A stretch of DNA of 64,000 nucleotides from positions 1 through 64,000 of the forward strand of contig CAVPOO010000015.1 of NCBI GenBank assembly GCA_963707015.1, written 5' to 3'. Numbering within the stretch: the first letter of the stretch is position 1; every line of letters starts with the position of its first letter. The notes under the pieces were generated by a model. It was not told where the DNA came from, did not search any database, and saw only the letters and a program-made list of their open reading frames with translations. Below are positions 44,390-54,137 of this stretch, one piece after another. The position numbers were made by a program, and so were the translations under genes. This DNA comes from CAVPOO01 sp963707015 (lineage in GTDB: Bacteria; Pseudomonadota; Gammaproteobacteria; Thiohalobacterales; Thiohalobacteraceae).

Positions 44390-46438
44390 GTGCCGGGTGC
44401 AGTCATTATCATGTGCGCTGCCTTCGAATCCGCGACCCGAGACAGCATGCCCCCGAAACAGGTTGACCGGCCCAGCCGCCATTACCTGGTTTACGTCGTC
44501 ATCACGCTGCTGATGGTGGGCAGTTTGCTGTCATGGCAGGCATGGACGCGAACCGACAAATTCCAGCGGCATCATCGGCAATTGGCGGCCACCTCGGTAA
44601 CCGGAGCGGTCGATGAACTGGAAGTACTGCTCTCAGAGCTGCGCCGATCGCTGCGCCTGTTTGCTCACGAACAGAACCCCCTCCTCGAAAAGATCCTGAA
44701 CCATCCGGACGACGACGCGGCCTGGGCACGACTCGAGGAACGGGTGAACAGGCACTTTCCCGAACACTTCGGGTTCACACTCACCGAAGAGACCGGCAAG
44801 GTTCTGCGCCCCGACTTCGACTCGCTGGTCGAGGAGGCCTGCCAGCAGGACATCCAAAGTTTCATTACCCAGGGATACTGGCAGCAAACCTACATCCACG
44901 CCAACCCTCTGGGCTATCACTTCGACGTCATGGTCCCCTGGGGAGAGACGGAAACCCCACGCGGCGTATTTTTCCTGAGTTTTCGGCCGAACGTCCTGGC
45001 GCAAGCGTTACAGCGCATGCAGCCGCCAAAACATCATCTGTTCCTGTTGCGGAGGGACCGTCCCGGCCTGATCGAGGTCAGTGAAGAAGGGGCCCGCAAC
45101 GTACTGCAGCGCGAATTCTTCCTGGACGCGGGCGAACGGCAACGTATTATGTATTCCTTTCCCGTTGGCGATACCGGCTGGGATCTGGTCGACCTGCCGA
45201 CATCGGATCTGTTCCAGCGCGAGGCTGTGCGCAACTGGTCATATGCGGCTCTGGTGTTTATCGCCTTTGTTGCCGTCGGCATGCTGATGATCTACCAGGT
45301 CGGGCGCAGGGAAGTCCGGCGTGTGCAGGCCGAATCGGCCTTGCGTGCGAGCGAGGAACGCTACCGGCTGCTGGTTGATACCATGACCGAGGGGCTGGCC
45401 ATGCAGGATGAGCACGGCACAGTGACCTACGTAAACGACCGCTTCTGTGAAATGACCGGCTATTCCCGGGACCAACTCCTGGGCAAACCGGCCATCGCAT
45501 TCATCGGCAAGGCGAATATGCAGCGCTGGCGGGAACTGATGAAAACCCGACGCAAAGGCCGCAGTGATACGTATGAAGCCGTTTTCACACGTCCGGACGG
45601 GCGCGTCGTGCATTTTGTCATCGCGCCGCAGCGCGTTGTCGACGAGCAGGGCAACTTCCGGGGAAGTTTCGGCGTATTTACCGATATCACCGAGCACAAG
45701 GAGACGGAGGAAAGAGCGCTCCAGCACCAGAGTGATCTCGCGCATGTTGCCCGCCTCAGTGTCATGGGCGAAATGGCATCGGGTCTCGCCCATGAACTCA
45801 ACCAGCCATTGTCGGCCATTTCTACCTATTGCCGCGCCGGGCTGCGGATAATCGACGCCGCCAAGAAAGATATTCCCGAAAAGCTCGCACATGCCCTGGA
45901 ACAATCGGCAATCCAGGCGCAGCGTGCCGGCGCGATCATTCGCCGCATGCGCCAGTTTGCCAGCAAGGGCAAGACGCAGCGTTCCCGGGCGAAGCTCAAT
46001 GCCGTGATACAGGACACACTGGGTTTCATCGAATCCGAGATGCGCAAGGCGGGAGTGACAGTCGAACGGGATCTGGCCGAGCGTCTGCCCCCTGTCTCGA
46101 TTGACCGTATCCAGATCGAGCAGGTCATTCTGAATCTCATGCGCAATGCCCTGGAGGCGATGACCGAACGCGGGACTGACAGGCGCGAACTGACAATCCG
46201 CACCCGACTGATCGATGACAGCGAAATCCAGGTCACGGTCCAGGACACCGGGCCGGGGCTCGGTTCCGCGACGGAACAGATATTCGATACCTTCCACTCC
46301 ACGAAAGAGGATGGCATGGGACTCGGACTGGCGATCAGTCAATCCATCGTCGAGGCCCACGGGGGTCAATTGTGGGCAGACTACCGGCCCGGTCCCGGCG
46401 CCACCTTTCACTTTACCCTGCCGGTGAGCGAGGGCTGA
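44390..46438 (+). CDS. FixL/DctB-type membrane sensor histidine kinase with PAS domain
   Basis: About 682 residues; the start is unclear (GTG at 44390, ATG at 44411 or 44447). Two transmembrane helices (about 32-52 and 283-303) enclose a 230-residue periplasmic sensor. A PAS domain (MTEGLAMQDEHGTVTYVND, FRGSFGVFTDITEHK) is followed by the histidine box GLAHELNQPLSAISTY, then N box LNLMRNALEAM, and G boxes DTGPGLG and GMGLGLAI. The HELNQPL form is typical of FixL/DctB kinases. Its partner regulator starts four bases after its stop. The signal is not known. Confidence 0.9.
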   Translation: MPGAVIIMCAAFESATRDSMPPKQVDRPSRHYLVYVVITLLMVGSLLSWQAWTRTDKFQRHHRQLAATSVTGAVDELEVLLSELRRSLRLFAHEQNPLLEKILNHPDDDAAWARLEERVNRHFPEHFGFTLTEETGKVLRPDFDSLVEEACQQDIQSFITQGYWQQTYIHANPLGYHFDVMVPWGETETPRGVFFLSFRPNVLAQALQRMQPPKHHLFLLRRDRPGLIEVSEEGARNVLQREFFLDAGERQRIMYSFPVGDTGWDLVDLPTSDLFQREAVRNWSYAALVFIAFVAVGMLMIYQVGRREVRRVQAESALRASEERYRLLVDTMTEGLAMQDEHGTVTYVNDRFCEMTGYSRDQLLGKPAIAFIGKANMQRWRELMKTRRKGRSDTYEAVFTRPDGRVVHFVIAPQRVVDEQGNFRGSFGVFTDITEHKETEERALQHQSDLAHVARLSVMGEMASGLAHELNQPLSAISTYCRAGLRIIDAAKKDIPEKLAHALEQSAIQAQRAGAIIRRMRQFASKGKTQRSRAKLNAVIQDTLGFIESEMRKAGVTVERDLAERLPPVSIDRIQIEQVILNLMRNALEAMTERGTDRRELTIRTRLIDDSEIQVTVQDTGPGLGSATEQIFDTFHSTKEDGMGLGLAISQSIVEAHGGQLWADYRPGPGATFHFTLPVSEG

Positions 46439-46442
46439 TCCC

Positions 46443-47066
46443 GTGGTGAGCCCGACCCCCACCGTGTTCCTGGTCGATGATGATCATGCCGTACGCGATG
46501 CGCTCAGCCTGCTCCTTGAATCGGCCGACCTCGAGACCGAGGCCTTCGAAACGGCAAGCGCCTTCCTGAAGGCCTACGATCCCGACAAACCCGGCTGCCT
46601 GGTACTCGATATACGCATGCCCGGCATGAGCGGCATGGAGCTGCAGGAGGCACTGGCCAGCAAGGACATCAATATCCCGATCATCTTTCTGACCGGGCAC
46701 GGCAACGTTCCCATGTCTGCCAAGGCATTCCGAGCGGGTGCGGTCGATTTCATGCAGAAGCCTTTCGACGAGGACGTTCTTCTGGAGAGGATTCAGGAGG
46801 CGATCGAGCGTGATCAGGCAAACCGGGCGGCGGAGACGAGACGACTCGACGCCGACAACCGCCTCATGTCTCTCACACCCAGAGAGCGTGAGGTGATGCT
46901 GCTGGTCGCTGCCGGCAAGTCAAACAAGGAGATCGCTGCGGAATTGAGACTCAGTCACCGGACAGTCGAGATCCATCGTGCCAGAGTAATGGAAAAGAGC
47001 GGTGCTGAGTCGTTGCCCGATCTGATCGAACTGGTGACAGCAAGCGGGATCGGAGACCTGGATTGA
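46443..47066 (+). CDS. FixJ/NarL-type response regulator
   Basis: 207 residues from a GTG. The receiver shows VDDDHAV, the phospho-acceptor D56 in LVLDIRMPGMSG, FLTGHG and FMQKPF. The C-terminal LuxR-type helix-turn-helix reads LTPREREVMLLVAAGKSNKEIA and SHRTVEIHRARVMEK. Cognate partner of the kinase directly upstream. Target genes unknown; the sigma-54 locus is not its target, since a FixJ-type protein works with sigma-70. Confidence 0.93.
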   Translation: MVSPTPTVFLVDDDHAVRDALSLLLESADLETEAFETASAFLKAYDPDKPGCLVLDIRMPGMSGMELQEALASKDINIPIIFLTGHGNVPMSAKAFRAGAVDFMQKPFDEDVLLERIQEAIERDQANRAAETRRLDADNRLMSLTPREREVMLLVAAGKSNKEIAAELRLSHRTVEIHRARVMEKSGAESLPDLIELVTASGIGDLD

Positions 47067-47203
47067 AGCAGAGCATAGGGGGTTCCACGTACGTAGGCGC
47101 CCGTATTACCCAGGACCTGGCGATCGTTTAGGGTATCGTTCCGACTCACTTTCAACTCAGTATCACACAATCCGCATAATTCTCTGGAGGATGAGACAGA
47201 CCC

Positions 47204-47473
47204 ATGAAAGCCGAAACACAATCACGCACCCCAGCCAGCAAACCCGCCGCCAAAAAGTCAACTGCCTCGGTTTCCCGCATCGCGCCCAAGAAAGCGCCCA
47301 AGACGCCACAGAGCCGCACCCACCCCGCGCCATCTGACGCGACGGAACGGCAAAGACTGATTGCCGAAGCCGCATACTTCCGGGCGGAGAGGCGCGGATT
47401 TGCCCCCGGGAATGAGGAGACGGACTGGCTGGAGGCCGAAAAAGATATAGACATGGCGGTCGCCGGCCGCTGA
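47204..47473 (+). CDS. DUF2934 protein
   Basis: 89 residues. A basic, Ala/Lys/Pro/Ser/Thr-rich N-terminal half is followed by the short DUF2934 motif RLIAEAAYFRAERRGFAPGNEETDWLEAE (seen here in two parts around residue 52-80). GGAGGA precedes the ATG. Function unknown; the basic region suggests nucleic-acid contact. Confidence 0.85.
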   Translation: MKAETQSRTPASKPAAKKSTASVSRIAPKKAPKTPQSRTHPAPSDATERQRLIAEAAYFRAERRGFAPGNEETDWLEAEKDIDMAVAGR

Positions 47474-47504
47474 CAGTCAGATCAAACCAAGACAGACACG
47501 CACA

Positions 47505-47864
47505 ATGGCACCACACGCACTCGATACCAGGACCCGATTCCATGTCGCACCAGGCTCGGGTTTGCGCAGGAAACCTGCAGAGCACGACCCCTTCATTTGT
47601 TCCCGCGCAGCCACTGGAGCCGAGATCCGGCTCCACAAGGACGGTCTCCTCAGAGCACGGTGCCGGGCTCGCGGCCTGGCCCCTTCCCGGCTTTTCGTCT
47701 GGGTCGACCCGCTGTCCTTCCCGCTAAACACGCGGCTGGAAATCGAGTTCCCGGGGGATGAAGGTCGGGAATGGGGCGCGTGCAGGCTGTGCGCCATCGT
47801 CACGCGTCGATCGAGCAGGGGCATCGAACTCAGGCTTGAGCCCAACCCAGTCAACAACAAATAA
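47505..47864 (+). CDS. PilZ-like domain protein
   Basis: 119 residues. The core resembles a PilZ beta barrel: RARCRARGLAPSRLFVWVDP followed by LEIEFPGDE and IVTRRSSRGIELRLEP. The RxxxR and (D/N)xSxxG motifs needed for cyclic-di-GMP are not both evident, so it may not bind the nucleotide. Follows DUF2934 by 31 bases, so probably co-transcribed. Confidence 0.6.
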   Translation: MAPHALDTRTRFHVAPGSGLRRKPAEHDPFICSRAATGAEIRLHKDGLLRARCRARGLAPSRLFVWVDPLSFPLNTRLEIEFPGDEGREWGACRLCAIVTRRSSRGIELRLEPNPVNNK

Positions 47865-47931
47865 TAAACAGGCTTCAGGAACGGACCGCTGGCAATCCGC
47901 CAGGATCGGCTAGACACCATGCACCGTACCA

Positions 47932-47955
47932 CTCGCGGGTCACCCGACCCGCGAG
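47932..47955. terminator. Hairpin downstream of PilZ-like gene
   Basis: Perfect 9-bp stem CTCGCGGGT/ACCCGCGAG with a 6-base loop, without a T-run. It may end the DUF2934-PilZ transcript or act as a repressor site for the next gene. Confidence 0.35.
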
Positions 47956-48096
47956 CTTGTGCACCGTCACCCCTATCCGGTCGGGTTGCGTTACGCGGCT
48001 CACCCTGATCCACCCCGCTTGTTCTCACAGGGGATTCAGGTATAAGCTCGGTCCGCGCCTTGAGCGCAGGATTGCGTATTCATTCATTTATCGCCC

Positions 48097-49002
48097 ATGC
48101 GTATTTTCAGCTTGCTACTCGCGATAGTCGCTGGCGGCCCGGCTGCGGCAGAGACGATGACCTTACCACCGGCCGATGTCGACCTGATCGGGGCGGTACG
48201 CATTGTCGACGCGCACCAGGATGACACCTTGCTGGATATCGCGCGCCGGTATGATATAGGCCAGGACGAGATCCTCCACGCCAACCCCGAGGTGGACCGC
48301 TGGCTCCCGGGCGCCGGGACCAAGGTCGTCATCCCATCCCGTTATGTTCTTCCGCACACGCCGCGGCGTGGACTCGTGCTGAACGTCCCGGAGATGCGCC
48401 TGTACTATTTCCCGCCTGTGCGGCGCAATGAGCACGCGGTAATCCAGACCTATCCGGTGAGCATCGGGCGGATGGACTGGGCAACGCCCCTCGGGGAAAC
48501 CCGTCTGGTCGCCAAGGTGAAGGATCCTGCCTGGCACCCGCCAGACTCAATTCGCGAGGAAGCCGCCGCGCGCGGCGAACCGCTTCCGGAGTTCATACCG
48601 TCCGGCCCGGATAATCCCCTGGGGCGCTTTGCGTTGCGCCTGGGCCTGCCCGGTTACCTGATCCACAGCACCAACAAGCCCTATGGTGTCGGCATGCGCG
48701 TGTCCCATGGCTGTATCCGGATGTATCCGGAAGATATTGAAATCCTGTTTCCGGAGGTTTCCACCGAAACGCCAGTCCGCCTTGTCAACCAGCCAGCCAA
48801 GGCCGGCTGGCTGGCCGACACGCTCTATCTGGAGATTCATCCGCCCCTGGAAGAAGACCAGGCGGGGCGGGACGCCCTGGTGGACACTGTGATGTCGGTT
48901 GTACACACGGCACAACTGCAACGGCCCGTCACACTGAGCGGGCGCGCTATCAACAAGGCGATCGAGGAGCAGAGCGGAATACCGGTGGCGATCTCCCGGT
49001 AA
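48097..49002 (+). CDS. L,D-transpeptidase with LysM-like domain (ErfK/YbiS/YcfS type)
   Basis: 301 residues. A signal peptide (1-18) precedes a LysM-like segment (DTLLDIARRYDIGQDEILHANPEVD) and a YkuD catalytic domain with HSTNKPYGVGMRVSHGCIRM, carrying the catalytic His and Cys. This architecture is that of the enzymes that join Braun lipoprotein to peptidoglycan. An Lpp-type gene lies directly downstream, convergent, which supports this role. Confidence 0.93.
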   Translation: MRIFSLLLAIVAGGPAAAETMTLPPADVDLIGAVRIVDAHQDDTLLDIARRYDIGQDEILHANPEVDRWLPGAGTKVVIPSRYVLPHTPRRGLVLNVPEMRLYYFPPVRRNEHAVIQTYPVSIGRMDWATPLGETRLVAKVKDPAWHPPDSIREEAAARGEPLPEFIPSGPDNPLGRFALRLGLPGYLIHSTNKPYGVGMRVSHGCIRMYPEDIEILFPEVSTETPVRLVNQPAKAGWLADTLYLEIHPPLEEDQAGRDALVDTVMSVVHTAQLQRPVTLSGRAINKAIEEQSGIPVAISR

Positions 49003-49026
49003 CCCGACCCGGCGGGAACGAGCCTG

Positions 49027-49055
49027 GCCGGGGCTCCAGGAGCCCCGGCGGCTTT
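49027..49055 (+). terminator. Probable terminator after L,D-transpeptidase
   Basis: GCCGGGGCT/AGCCCCGGC stem with loop CCAGG, followed only by a short GGCTTT. Lies between convergent genes. Confidence 0.5.
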
Positions 49056-49078
49056 GCGCTGACTTGGTCTGCCGAACC

Positions 49079-49351
49079 TTACTTATACATCGCCTTCTTG
49101 AACATACGATCGAGCTTGTCCTGGGTTTCGGAACAGCAGTCCAGGCCCTGTTGTGCCATGGCCTTGGCATCGGCCGCATCCGACCTCGCCGCGCTCGCGT
49201 CTGCCGCCGCACTGTTCGCGGCGTCGGTGGCTTGCTGAATATCGGATTTCAGGGCGTCGAGATCCTCCTTCGACACCGAGGCGCATCCCACCAGTGCCAG
49301 CATCGCTGCAGCCGTCAGTCCCTGTGCAACAGGTCTTAATGTCTTGTACAT
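49079..49351 (-). CDS. lpp: Lpp-type murein lipoprotein
   Basis: 90 residues from the ATG at 49351 (GGGAGAAG upstream; the longer frame has no such site). A lipobox LALVGC at the end of the signal is followed by a heptad-repeat helix (VSKEDLDALKSDIQQATDAAN ..., seen in parts) and ends with MFKKAMYK; a C-terminal Lys is the residue cross-linked to peptidoglycan in Braun lipoprotein. Two cysteines (LDCC) in the helix are unusual. It sits between two L,D-transpeptidase genes. Confidence 0.88.
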   Translation of the reverse strand: MYKTLRPVAQGLTAAAMLALVGCASVSKEDLDALKSDIQQATDAANSAAADASAARSDAADAKAMAQQGLDCCSETQDKLDRMFKKAMYK

Positions 49352-49585
49352 ACGTAGCTTCTCCCTTTTTCGGATAGTTAGGCCCGAGGCCAGTAAAAAA
49401 CCGATCCTTTCCGCATTCATCAACACCAGCGTGCGGAGTTAACCTCCAGCGGCAAGTTCCGGGCAGCAAAACGGGCGCACACCCCGGTTCGCTTTTCCGG
49501 GGCGATTGTCAATGATTTGCTCCGATATCACAAGCGCCAGTTTGTGACTGACATCACGGATCCGCGAGAATCGAGGCAGTGTGAT

Positions 49586-50176
49586 TCAGCGTATCGTGAC
49601 AGGGGTTCCCACATGCACCCATTTGGCGAGGTCATCGATCTGCTCGTTGGTCAGGGCAATACAGCCCTCCGTCCAGTTGAACGACGCATGAATCTCCGGA
49701 TCACCGATACCAATGCCGTGAATCCCGATAAATCCTCCCAGGGGCGTATTCTGCGGCGGCAACTCATTGGCTCTAAGGGCACGCCTCACCGCGAGATAAT
49801 CTCCAGAGCCGAGCAGGCCCTCCTGAAAGGCGCGCCTGGCGTGATCCCGATTCGGGTAGCCAAGACCGAAAAACAACCGGAACCGGCTGTTGGCAAGAAC
49901 ATGGGTTACCCGAAAATCCCCCAGCGGCGTTCTGCCGTCCCCTTCTCGTTTGTTCAAGGTAGGACCGTTAGTCCCGATGGCTATGTTCCGATACAAGCGC
50001 TTCACCGAGGCACCCTCCATGACCGACAAGGTCAGCTGCCCGGTATCAACCAGAACCCACACGCCATCGGCCTGAGCCACGACACAGTTCCCCAGTGCCG
50101 GGATCACCAGCAATGCACAGACAATCAGCAGGAAAATGGAGCGTGGCACGCTGCGGCGTGATCGGCAATCAGCCAT
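49586..50176 (-). CDS. L,D-transpeptidase (YkuD domain, short form)
   Basis: About 196 residues from the ATG at 50176, which gives a basic start and a membrane signal (SIFLLIVCALLVIPALG). The YkuD domain has IGIHGIGIGDPEIH and NWTEGCIALTN with the catalytic His and Cys. No LysM. It differs from the enzyme at 48097 and could act on peptidoglycan cross-links (3-3) instead of Lpp. An alternative start at 50203 would add nine residues. Confidence 0.88.
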   Translation of the reverse strand: MADCRSRRSVPRSIFLLIVCALLVIPALGNCVVAQADGVWVLVDTGQLTLSVMEGASVKRLYRNIAIGTNGPTLNKREGDGRTPLGDFRVTHVLANSRFRLFFGLGYPNRDHARRAFQEGLLGSGDYLAVRRALRANELPPQNTPLGGFIGIHGIGIGDPEIHASFNWTEGCIALTNEQIDDLAKWVHVGTPVTIR

Positions 50177-50207
50177 GCGGGTCGGGTACCCGCGCAGAGG
50201 CATGCAA

Positions 50208-50281
50208 TGGAGCGGGTGATGGGAATCGAACCCACGTCATCAGCTTGGGAAGCTGAGGTTCTACCATTGAACTACACCCGC
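50208..50281 (-). tRNA. tRNA-Gly (CCC), CCA encoded
   Basis: 74 bases. Acceptor stem GCGGGTG/CACCCGC, D arm GTTCAATGGTAGAAC, anticodon arm with loop TTCCCAA (anticodon CCC), T arm GTGGGTTCGATTCCCAT, discriminator T and encoded CCA (50208-50210). Confidence 0.96.
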
Positions 50282-50373
50282 CGAGTGCCTGATTCCGGCA
50301 ATAGTACAACTCATCGTCCCTGACTGTCACCACCCCGCGGCCGAGCGCACTGGACGGTCGTCAGAGAGCTTGA

Positions 50374-50712
50374 TCATTTGCGCAACTTTGTCTCGGATCC
50401 CTTGGGTTTCGCAACGACCGCTTCAGTTTCATTCGACGCCGTCACACGCTCGAGTCCGTCACCCATGCTCTTCAGAATCTCTTCCAGCTCTCCTTTCAGG
50501 ATATCCCAAAAGCCCTCATCCCCGCCGCTCAGCTGGGTCAGCTTGTCATGCGCTACCGCGCAACGCGCCTCGAGCTGTGTGATGCGTTGCTCATACTCAA
50601 GGCGTGCTTCCTCACTGACTTCCGCCGCCTCCTGCTTGAGATGTTCGATTTCCGCCCGCCAGCGCTCCAGAATCGTTTCCAGTTTCGATCGATAATAGTC
50701 CTTGCTTGGCAT
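50374..50712 (-). CDS. Coiled-coil protein of unknown function
   Basis: 112 residues, highly charged. Residues 5-60 are a continuous helix with coiled-coil character (LETILERWRAEIEHLKQEA, then EEARLEYEQRITQLEARC). A Gly-rich turn (LSGGDEGFWD) separates a shorter helix (ILKGELEEILKSMGDGLERV) and a basic tail. No signal, no known family. Confidence 0.75.
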   Translation of the reverse strand: MPSKDYYRSKLETILERWRAEIEHLKQEAAEVSEEARLEYEQRITQLEARCAVAHDKLTQLSGGDEGFWDILKGELEEILKSMGDGLERVTASNETEAVVAKPKGSETKLRK

Positions 50713-50902
50713 GGCGTTTCCTCTCTGGCGCCCGACGACTCGAGTCCGCGGATTGTATCAAAACCCGTGCCTGCCACGGTGTGCGGCTCCGCACTCAGCG
50801 TGACTGCCCGCGCAAAGGTAAGGCGTGCCCACATGGCCACGGGGCATTCGCCGGGTTTATAGACCGGTTCCGGCCGCGGCCATCCGGGTGATCCAGGGTT
50901 TT

Positions 50903-51967
50903 CTAATAGGTTTGACCGTATGCGCTTAACTGGTCCGCGTATTTCTGATAAAGCTCGTAGTTGTGGCTTACGGCATCATTGAGATCCTGCTGGATTGCCG
51001 CGGTCCGAAGCTGTTCCTTGACCCACTGGTGCTCCGCCCAGTTGCCGCCCCCGGTTTCGACGACCTCCATCTCCGCAGTCGCCAGGGTCCTGAACGCCGC
51101 ACCGAAACCCGAGGACAGTTTGCCAAGATCGGAAAGCCCGGGCTCATCCTCGCCTTGCATATCCTTGTCCATCTGCTTGAGCTTCGCCTCCGCGCGCCCG
51201 CGCAGTTCAGCCGTCTTGCGCATGACGTCGAGGAAGGCAAGCATCTGCGCCTCGGAGATCTTACCGTCGGCGGGCGGTTCATACACGGCCTGTTCCGATT
51301 TCTCCATCAACTCTGCCTGGCGCCCGATATCGCCCAGCATCCCGTACTTGCCTCCCTTGACCGCACTCTCCGGGTCCCCTGCGCGCTCAACGTTCCCTGT
51401 CGAGTAGGCCCCCAAGCCGAGTGACAGGTTGATGACCAACACGATGACAATGCTCGCAACCAGGGAAACGCCGAAGTGCAGCGCCCGCCTGTCTTCGGGC
51501 ACCTCCAGGTAGGCGGGAATAATCCGGTACAGGAAGACCAGCGACACGATGGACAGCGCCAGCGCCAGCAACCAGCCGATCCAGGGAAGCGTGCCGATAA
51601 TGGCACCCACGTAAGCGGGAATGGCCGCCAGCGTCAGCGCTGCCAAACCCTTGCTGAAATCCTGCTTGCCCTTGAAGATTCCGGCAAAGAAGCTGAATAT
51701 GAACGCCGCCACGACCAGACCGATCGCCGCGGCTACAATGCCCAGCACGAGACCCCAGAAACCGGTGCGCTGGCCAAACAGGGTGTGGCTGCTGAAGATC
51801 CAGGAAAGTATCGCGGCAGCAATCGCCGAGACGACAATCAGAGGGCCTGCGACAAGTGTCAGGGTCTCTTTCCAGTCATGATTCTCTTCCAGGTAGGCCT
51901 TCCAGGTAGCGCCGGGTTCCAGTAACCCGCCCTTGATAATATTCAGTGTCTTGTTCACATCAAACAT
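50903..51967 (-). CDS. Yip1-family membrane protein
   Basis: 354 residues. The N-terminal half (about 40-210) has five hydrophobic helices in the Yip1 layout (LTLVAGPLIVVSAIAAAIL, FWGLVLGIVAAAIGLVVAAF, IPAYVGAIIGTLPWIGWLLAL, ALHFGVSLVASIVIVLVINL). The C-terminal half is soluble and charged (MLAFLDVMRKTAELRGRAEA). Role in bacteria unknown. Confidence 0.85.
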   Translation of the reverse strand: MFDVNKTLNIIKGGLLEPGATWKAYLEENHDWKETLTLVAGPLIVVSAIAAAILSWIFSSHTLFGQRTGFWGLVLGIVAAAIGLVVAAFIFSFFAGIFKGKQDFSKGLAALTLAAIPAYVGAIIGTLPWIGWLLALALSIVSLVFLYRIIPAYLEVPEDRRALHFGVSLVASIVIVLVINLSLGLGAYSTGNVERAGDPESAVKGGKYGMLGDIGRQAELMEKSEQAVYEPPADGKISEAQMLAFLDVMRKTAELRGRAEAKLKQMDKDMQGEDEPGLSDLGKLSSGFGAAFRTLATAEMEVVETGGGNWAEHQWVKEQLRTAAIQQDLNDAVSHNYELYQKYADQLSAYGQTY

Positions 51968-52063
51968 GGTTCGCGGCCTCCCGTTTCCTGATTATTGATG
52001 AACGTCTTGTCCCGCTTTGCTGTTGCACAGTCCGCAGGAAAAGCCGACAGCTGTCCGCCCCCT

Positions 52064-52210
<147 letters not shown>

Positions 52211-52226
52211 GAATCCAGAATCCCCC

Positions 52227-54044
52227 TCACCCCTCCTGATACATCGCCTCAACCTGCGCCGCAAATCTCTCCAGAATACTGGCCCGCTTGAATTTCAGTG
52301 TCGGAGTCAGCAAACCATCCTCGATGGTCCAGGGCTCGAGCGTCAAGGTGACGCGCCGAATCTTGGAGTAGCCCGGAAACTCGTGGAGCTGGGCACGTAA
52401 CCGGCTCAATACCCTGTTGTACAGACGTTCCTCCGCGAGGCTCCTGGGATCGAAGGGGTCGAGCCCGAGATCTCTGGCAAAGCCAAACCAGTCTTCCGAA
52501 TTCAAGACGATCAAGGCAGACAGGTAGGGCCTGCCCTCGCCAACCACGAGTGCCTGCTCGAACAGCGGATCCAGACAGATGGCGGCCTCCATGTCCACGG
52601 GTGGGGCCTTCTCGCCGTTCGACAATACCAGAATGTCCTTGATGCGCCCGGTGATATAGATATGGCCATTCTCGACACGCGCCTGATCGCCGCTGTGCAG
52701 CCAGCCGTCCGGATCGATCATCTGGCGTGTTGCGACATGGTTGTTCCAGTAGCCCAGCATGACGCCGGGTCCCCTGATCAACAGCTCGTCGTTTTCGCCG
52801 ATGCGCACCTCGGTACCACGCAAGGGAACTCCGACGCTGGCCGGATCATTATCGTCCAGCCGATTGACGCTGGCGACCGGGCTGGTCTCCGTGAGGCCAT
52901 AGCCCTGGAGAATAGGCAGACCCAGCCCGATAAACTGGCGCGCCACGGCGAGCGGAAGCGCGGCCCCGCCGCTCACGGCGATCCGCAGCCGACCGCCCAG
53001 CTTCGCCGTGATCTTGTCCGCAACCAGGCGGCGCAGCAAGGGCCAGAACACCAGTTGCGGCGCCCACCCGCGACGACCCTGCCGACGCTCGAACCGGTGC
53101 CAGCCGACGCTGACCGCCGAGCGAAACAGCAGACGCGCGATCGCCGTCTGCCTGTCCATCTGTGCCTGAATGCGCCCGTAGACCCGCTCGAAGATGCGCG
53201 GCACCGCAATCAGCACCGTCGGCCGCACGGTCAGCAGGTCCTCGGCCAGCTGCGGCACCGAGCGGGAGAAGGCCACTGTGGCGCCTGCCATCATCGGCAG
53301 GTAGTAGCCGCCCGTCCTTTCCAAGCTATGCGACAGAGGCAGAAAGGACAGAAAGACATCCTGCTGATAGCAGTCAATCATGGTCAGCGCGGCGTGCGCG
53401 ACCGACAACATATTGTGATGACTCAACATCACGCCTTTGGGCCGGCCGGTGGTTCCCGAGGTGTAGACAATGGATGCCAGCTGATGCGGGTTGGTCTTGC
53501 GTGGCCGGTAAGCCAGTGGCTCACGCTTCAGCCAGTCACTGAGCAGACAGACCCCAGGGCCCTCGGCGGGACCGCCGGTATCGTAAACCTCACCTTCCGC
53601 CAGGATTACCGTCTGCAGATGTTCCAGTTTGTCGAGTGCCTCGAACATCCGGCGCCAGTGAGAGGTCGACTGGATCAGCAACACCCGGGTCTGCGAATCG
53701 GTCAGTACGTAGGCGGCATTGTCCGGCCGGTCATCAACATACAGGGGCACCACCACCAGGCCGAGACTGAGCGCCGCCTGATCGAATAACACCCATTCGC
53801 GGGAATTGCGTAACAGCACCGCAACACGCTCACCCGCCTGCAGATTTTCCGCCGCCAGGGCCGCGCGCCAGCGCGACAGCGCGGCATCCATGTCCCGCCA
53901 GCGGGTATCGTGCCAGGACTTGTCGTGCTTCTCGTAATGGCGGTAGGCCACGGCGTCGGGGGTCCGCCGCACGCGCTCACGGAACAAACCATCCAGCGTT
54001 CCCGCCCTGTCCACCGGTATGATGTCTTCAGTCCATTCATTCAT
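52227..54044 (-). CDS. Long-chain fatty acid-CoA ligase (AMP-forming)
   Basis: 605 residues from the ATG at 54044; a start at 54080 is possible. Motifs: the P-loop YTSGTTGRPKGVMLSH, LPLSHSLERT, GYGLTETSPV, and DGWLHSGDQAR plus GRIKDILVLSNGEKAPP, all typical of the FadD15/AasC-like long-chain ligases. Activates fatty acids to acyl-CoA. Single gene, divergent from thiS. Confidence 0.92.
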   Translation of the reverse strand: MNEWTEDIIPVDRAGTLDGLFRERVRRTPDAVAYRHYEKHDKSWHDTRWRDMDAALSRWRAALAAENLQAGERVAVLLRNSREWVLFDQAALSLGLVVVPLYVDDRPDNAAYVLTDSQTRVLLIQSTSHWRRMFEALDKLEHLQTVILAEGEVYDTGGPAEGPGVCLLSDWLKREPLAYRPRKTNPHQLASIVYTSGTTGRPKGVMLSHHNMLSVAHAALTMIDCYQQDVFLSFLPLSHSLERTGGYYLPMMAGATVAFSRSVPQLAEDLLTVRPTVLIAVPRIFERVYGRIQAQMDRQTAIARLLFRSAVSVGWHRFERRQGRRGWAPQLVFWPLLRRLVADKITAKLGGRLRIAVSGGAALPLAVARQFIGLGLPILQGYGLTETSPVASVNRLDDNDPASVGVPLRGTEVRIGENDELLIRGPGVMLGYWNNHVATRQMIDPDGWLHSGDQARVENGHIYITGRIKDILVLSNGEKAPPVDMEAAICLDPLFEQALVVGEGRPYLSALIVLNSEDWFGFARDLGLDPFDPRSLAEERLYNRVLSRLRAQLHEFPGYSKIRRVTLTLEPWTIEDGLLTPTLKFKRASILERFAAQVEAMYQEG

Positions 54045-54137
54045 AGGGGTTATTTCCGCAGACTGGCCGCGAGCTTGCAAGTTTTGTTGTAGAATACCGC
54101 TTTCTGTTCCCGCCGCATCTTTGGTCAGTCAGTAGCC

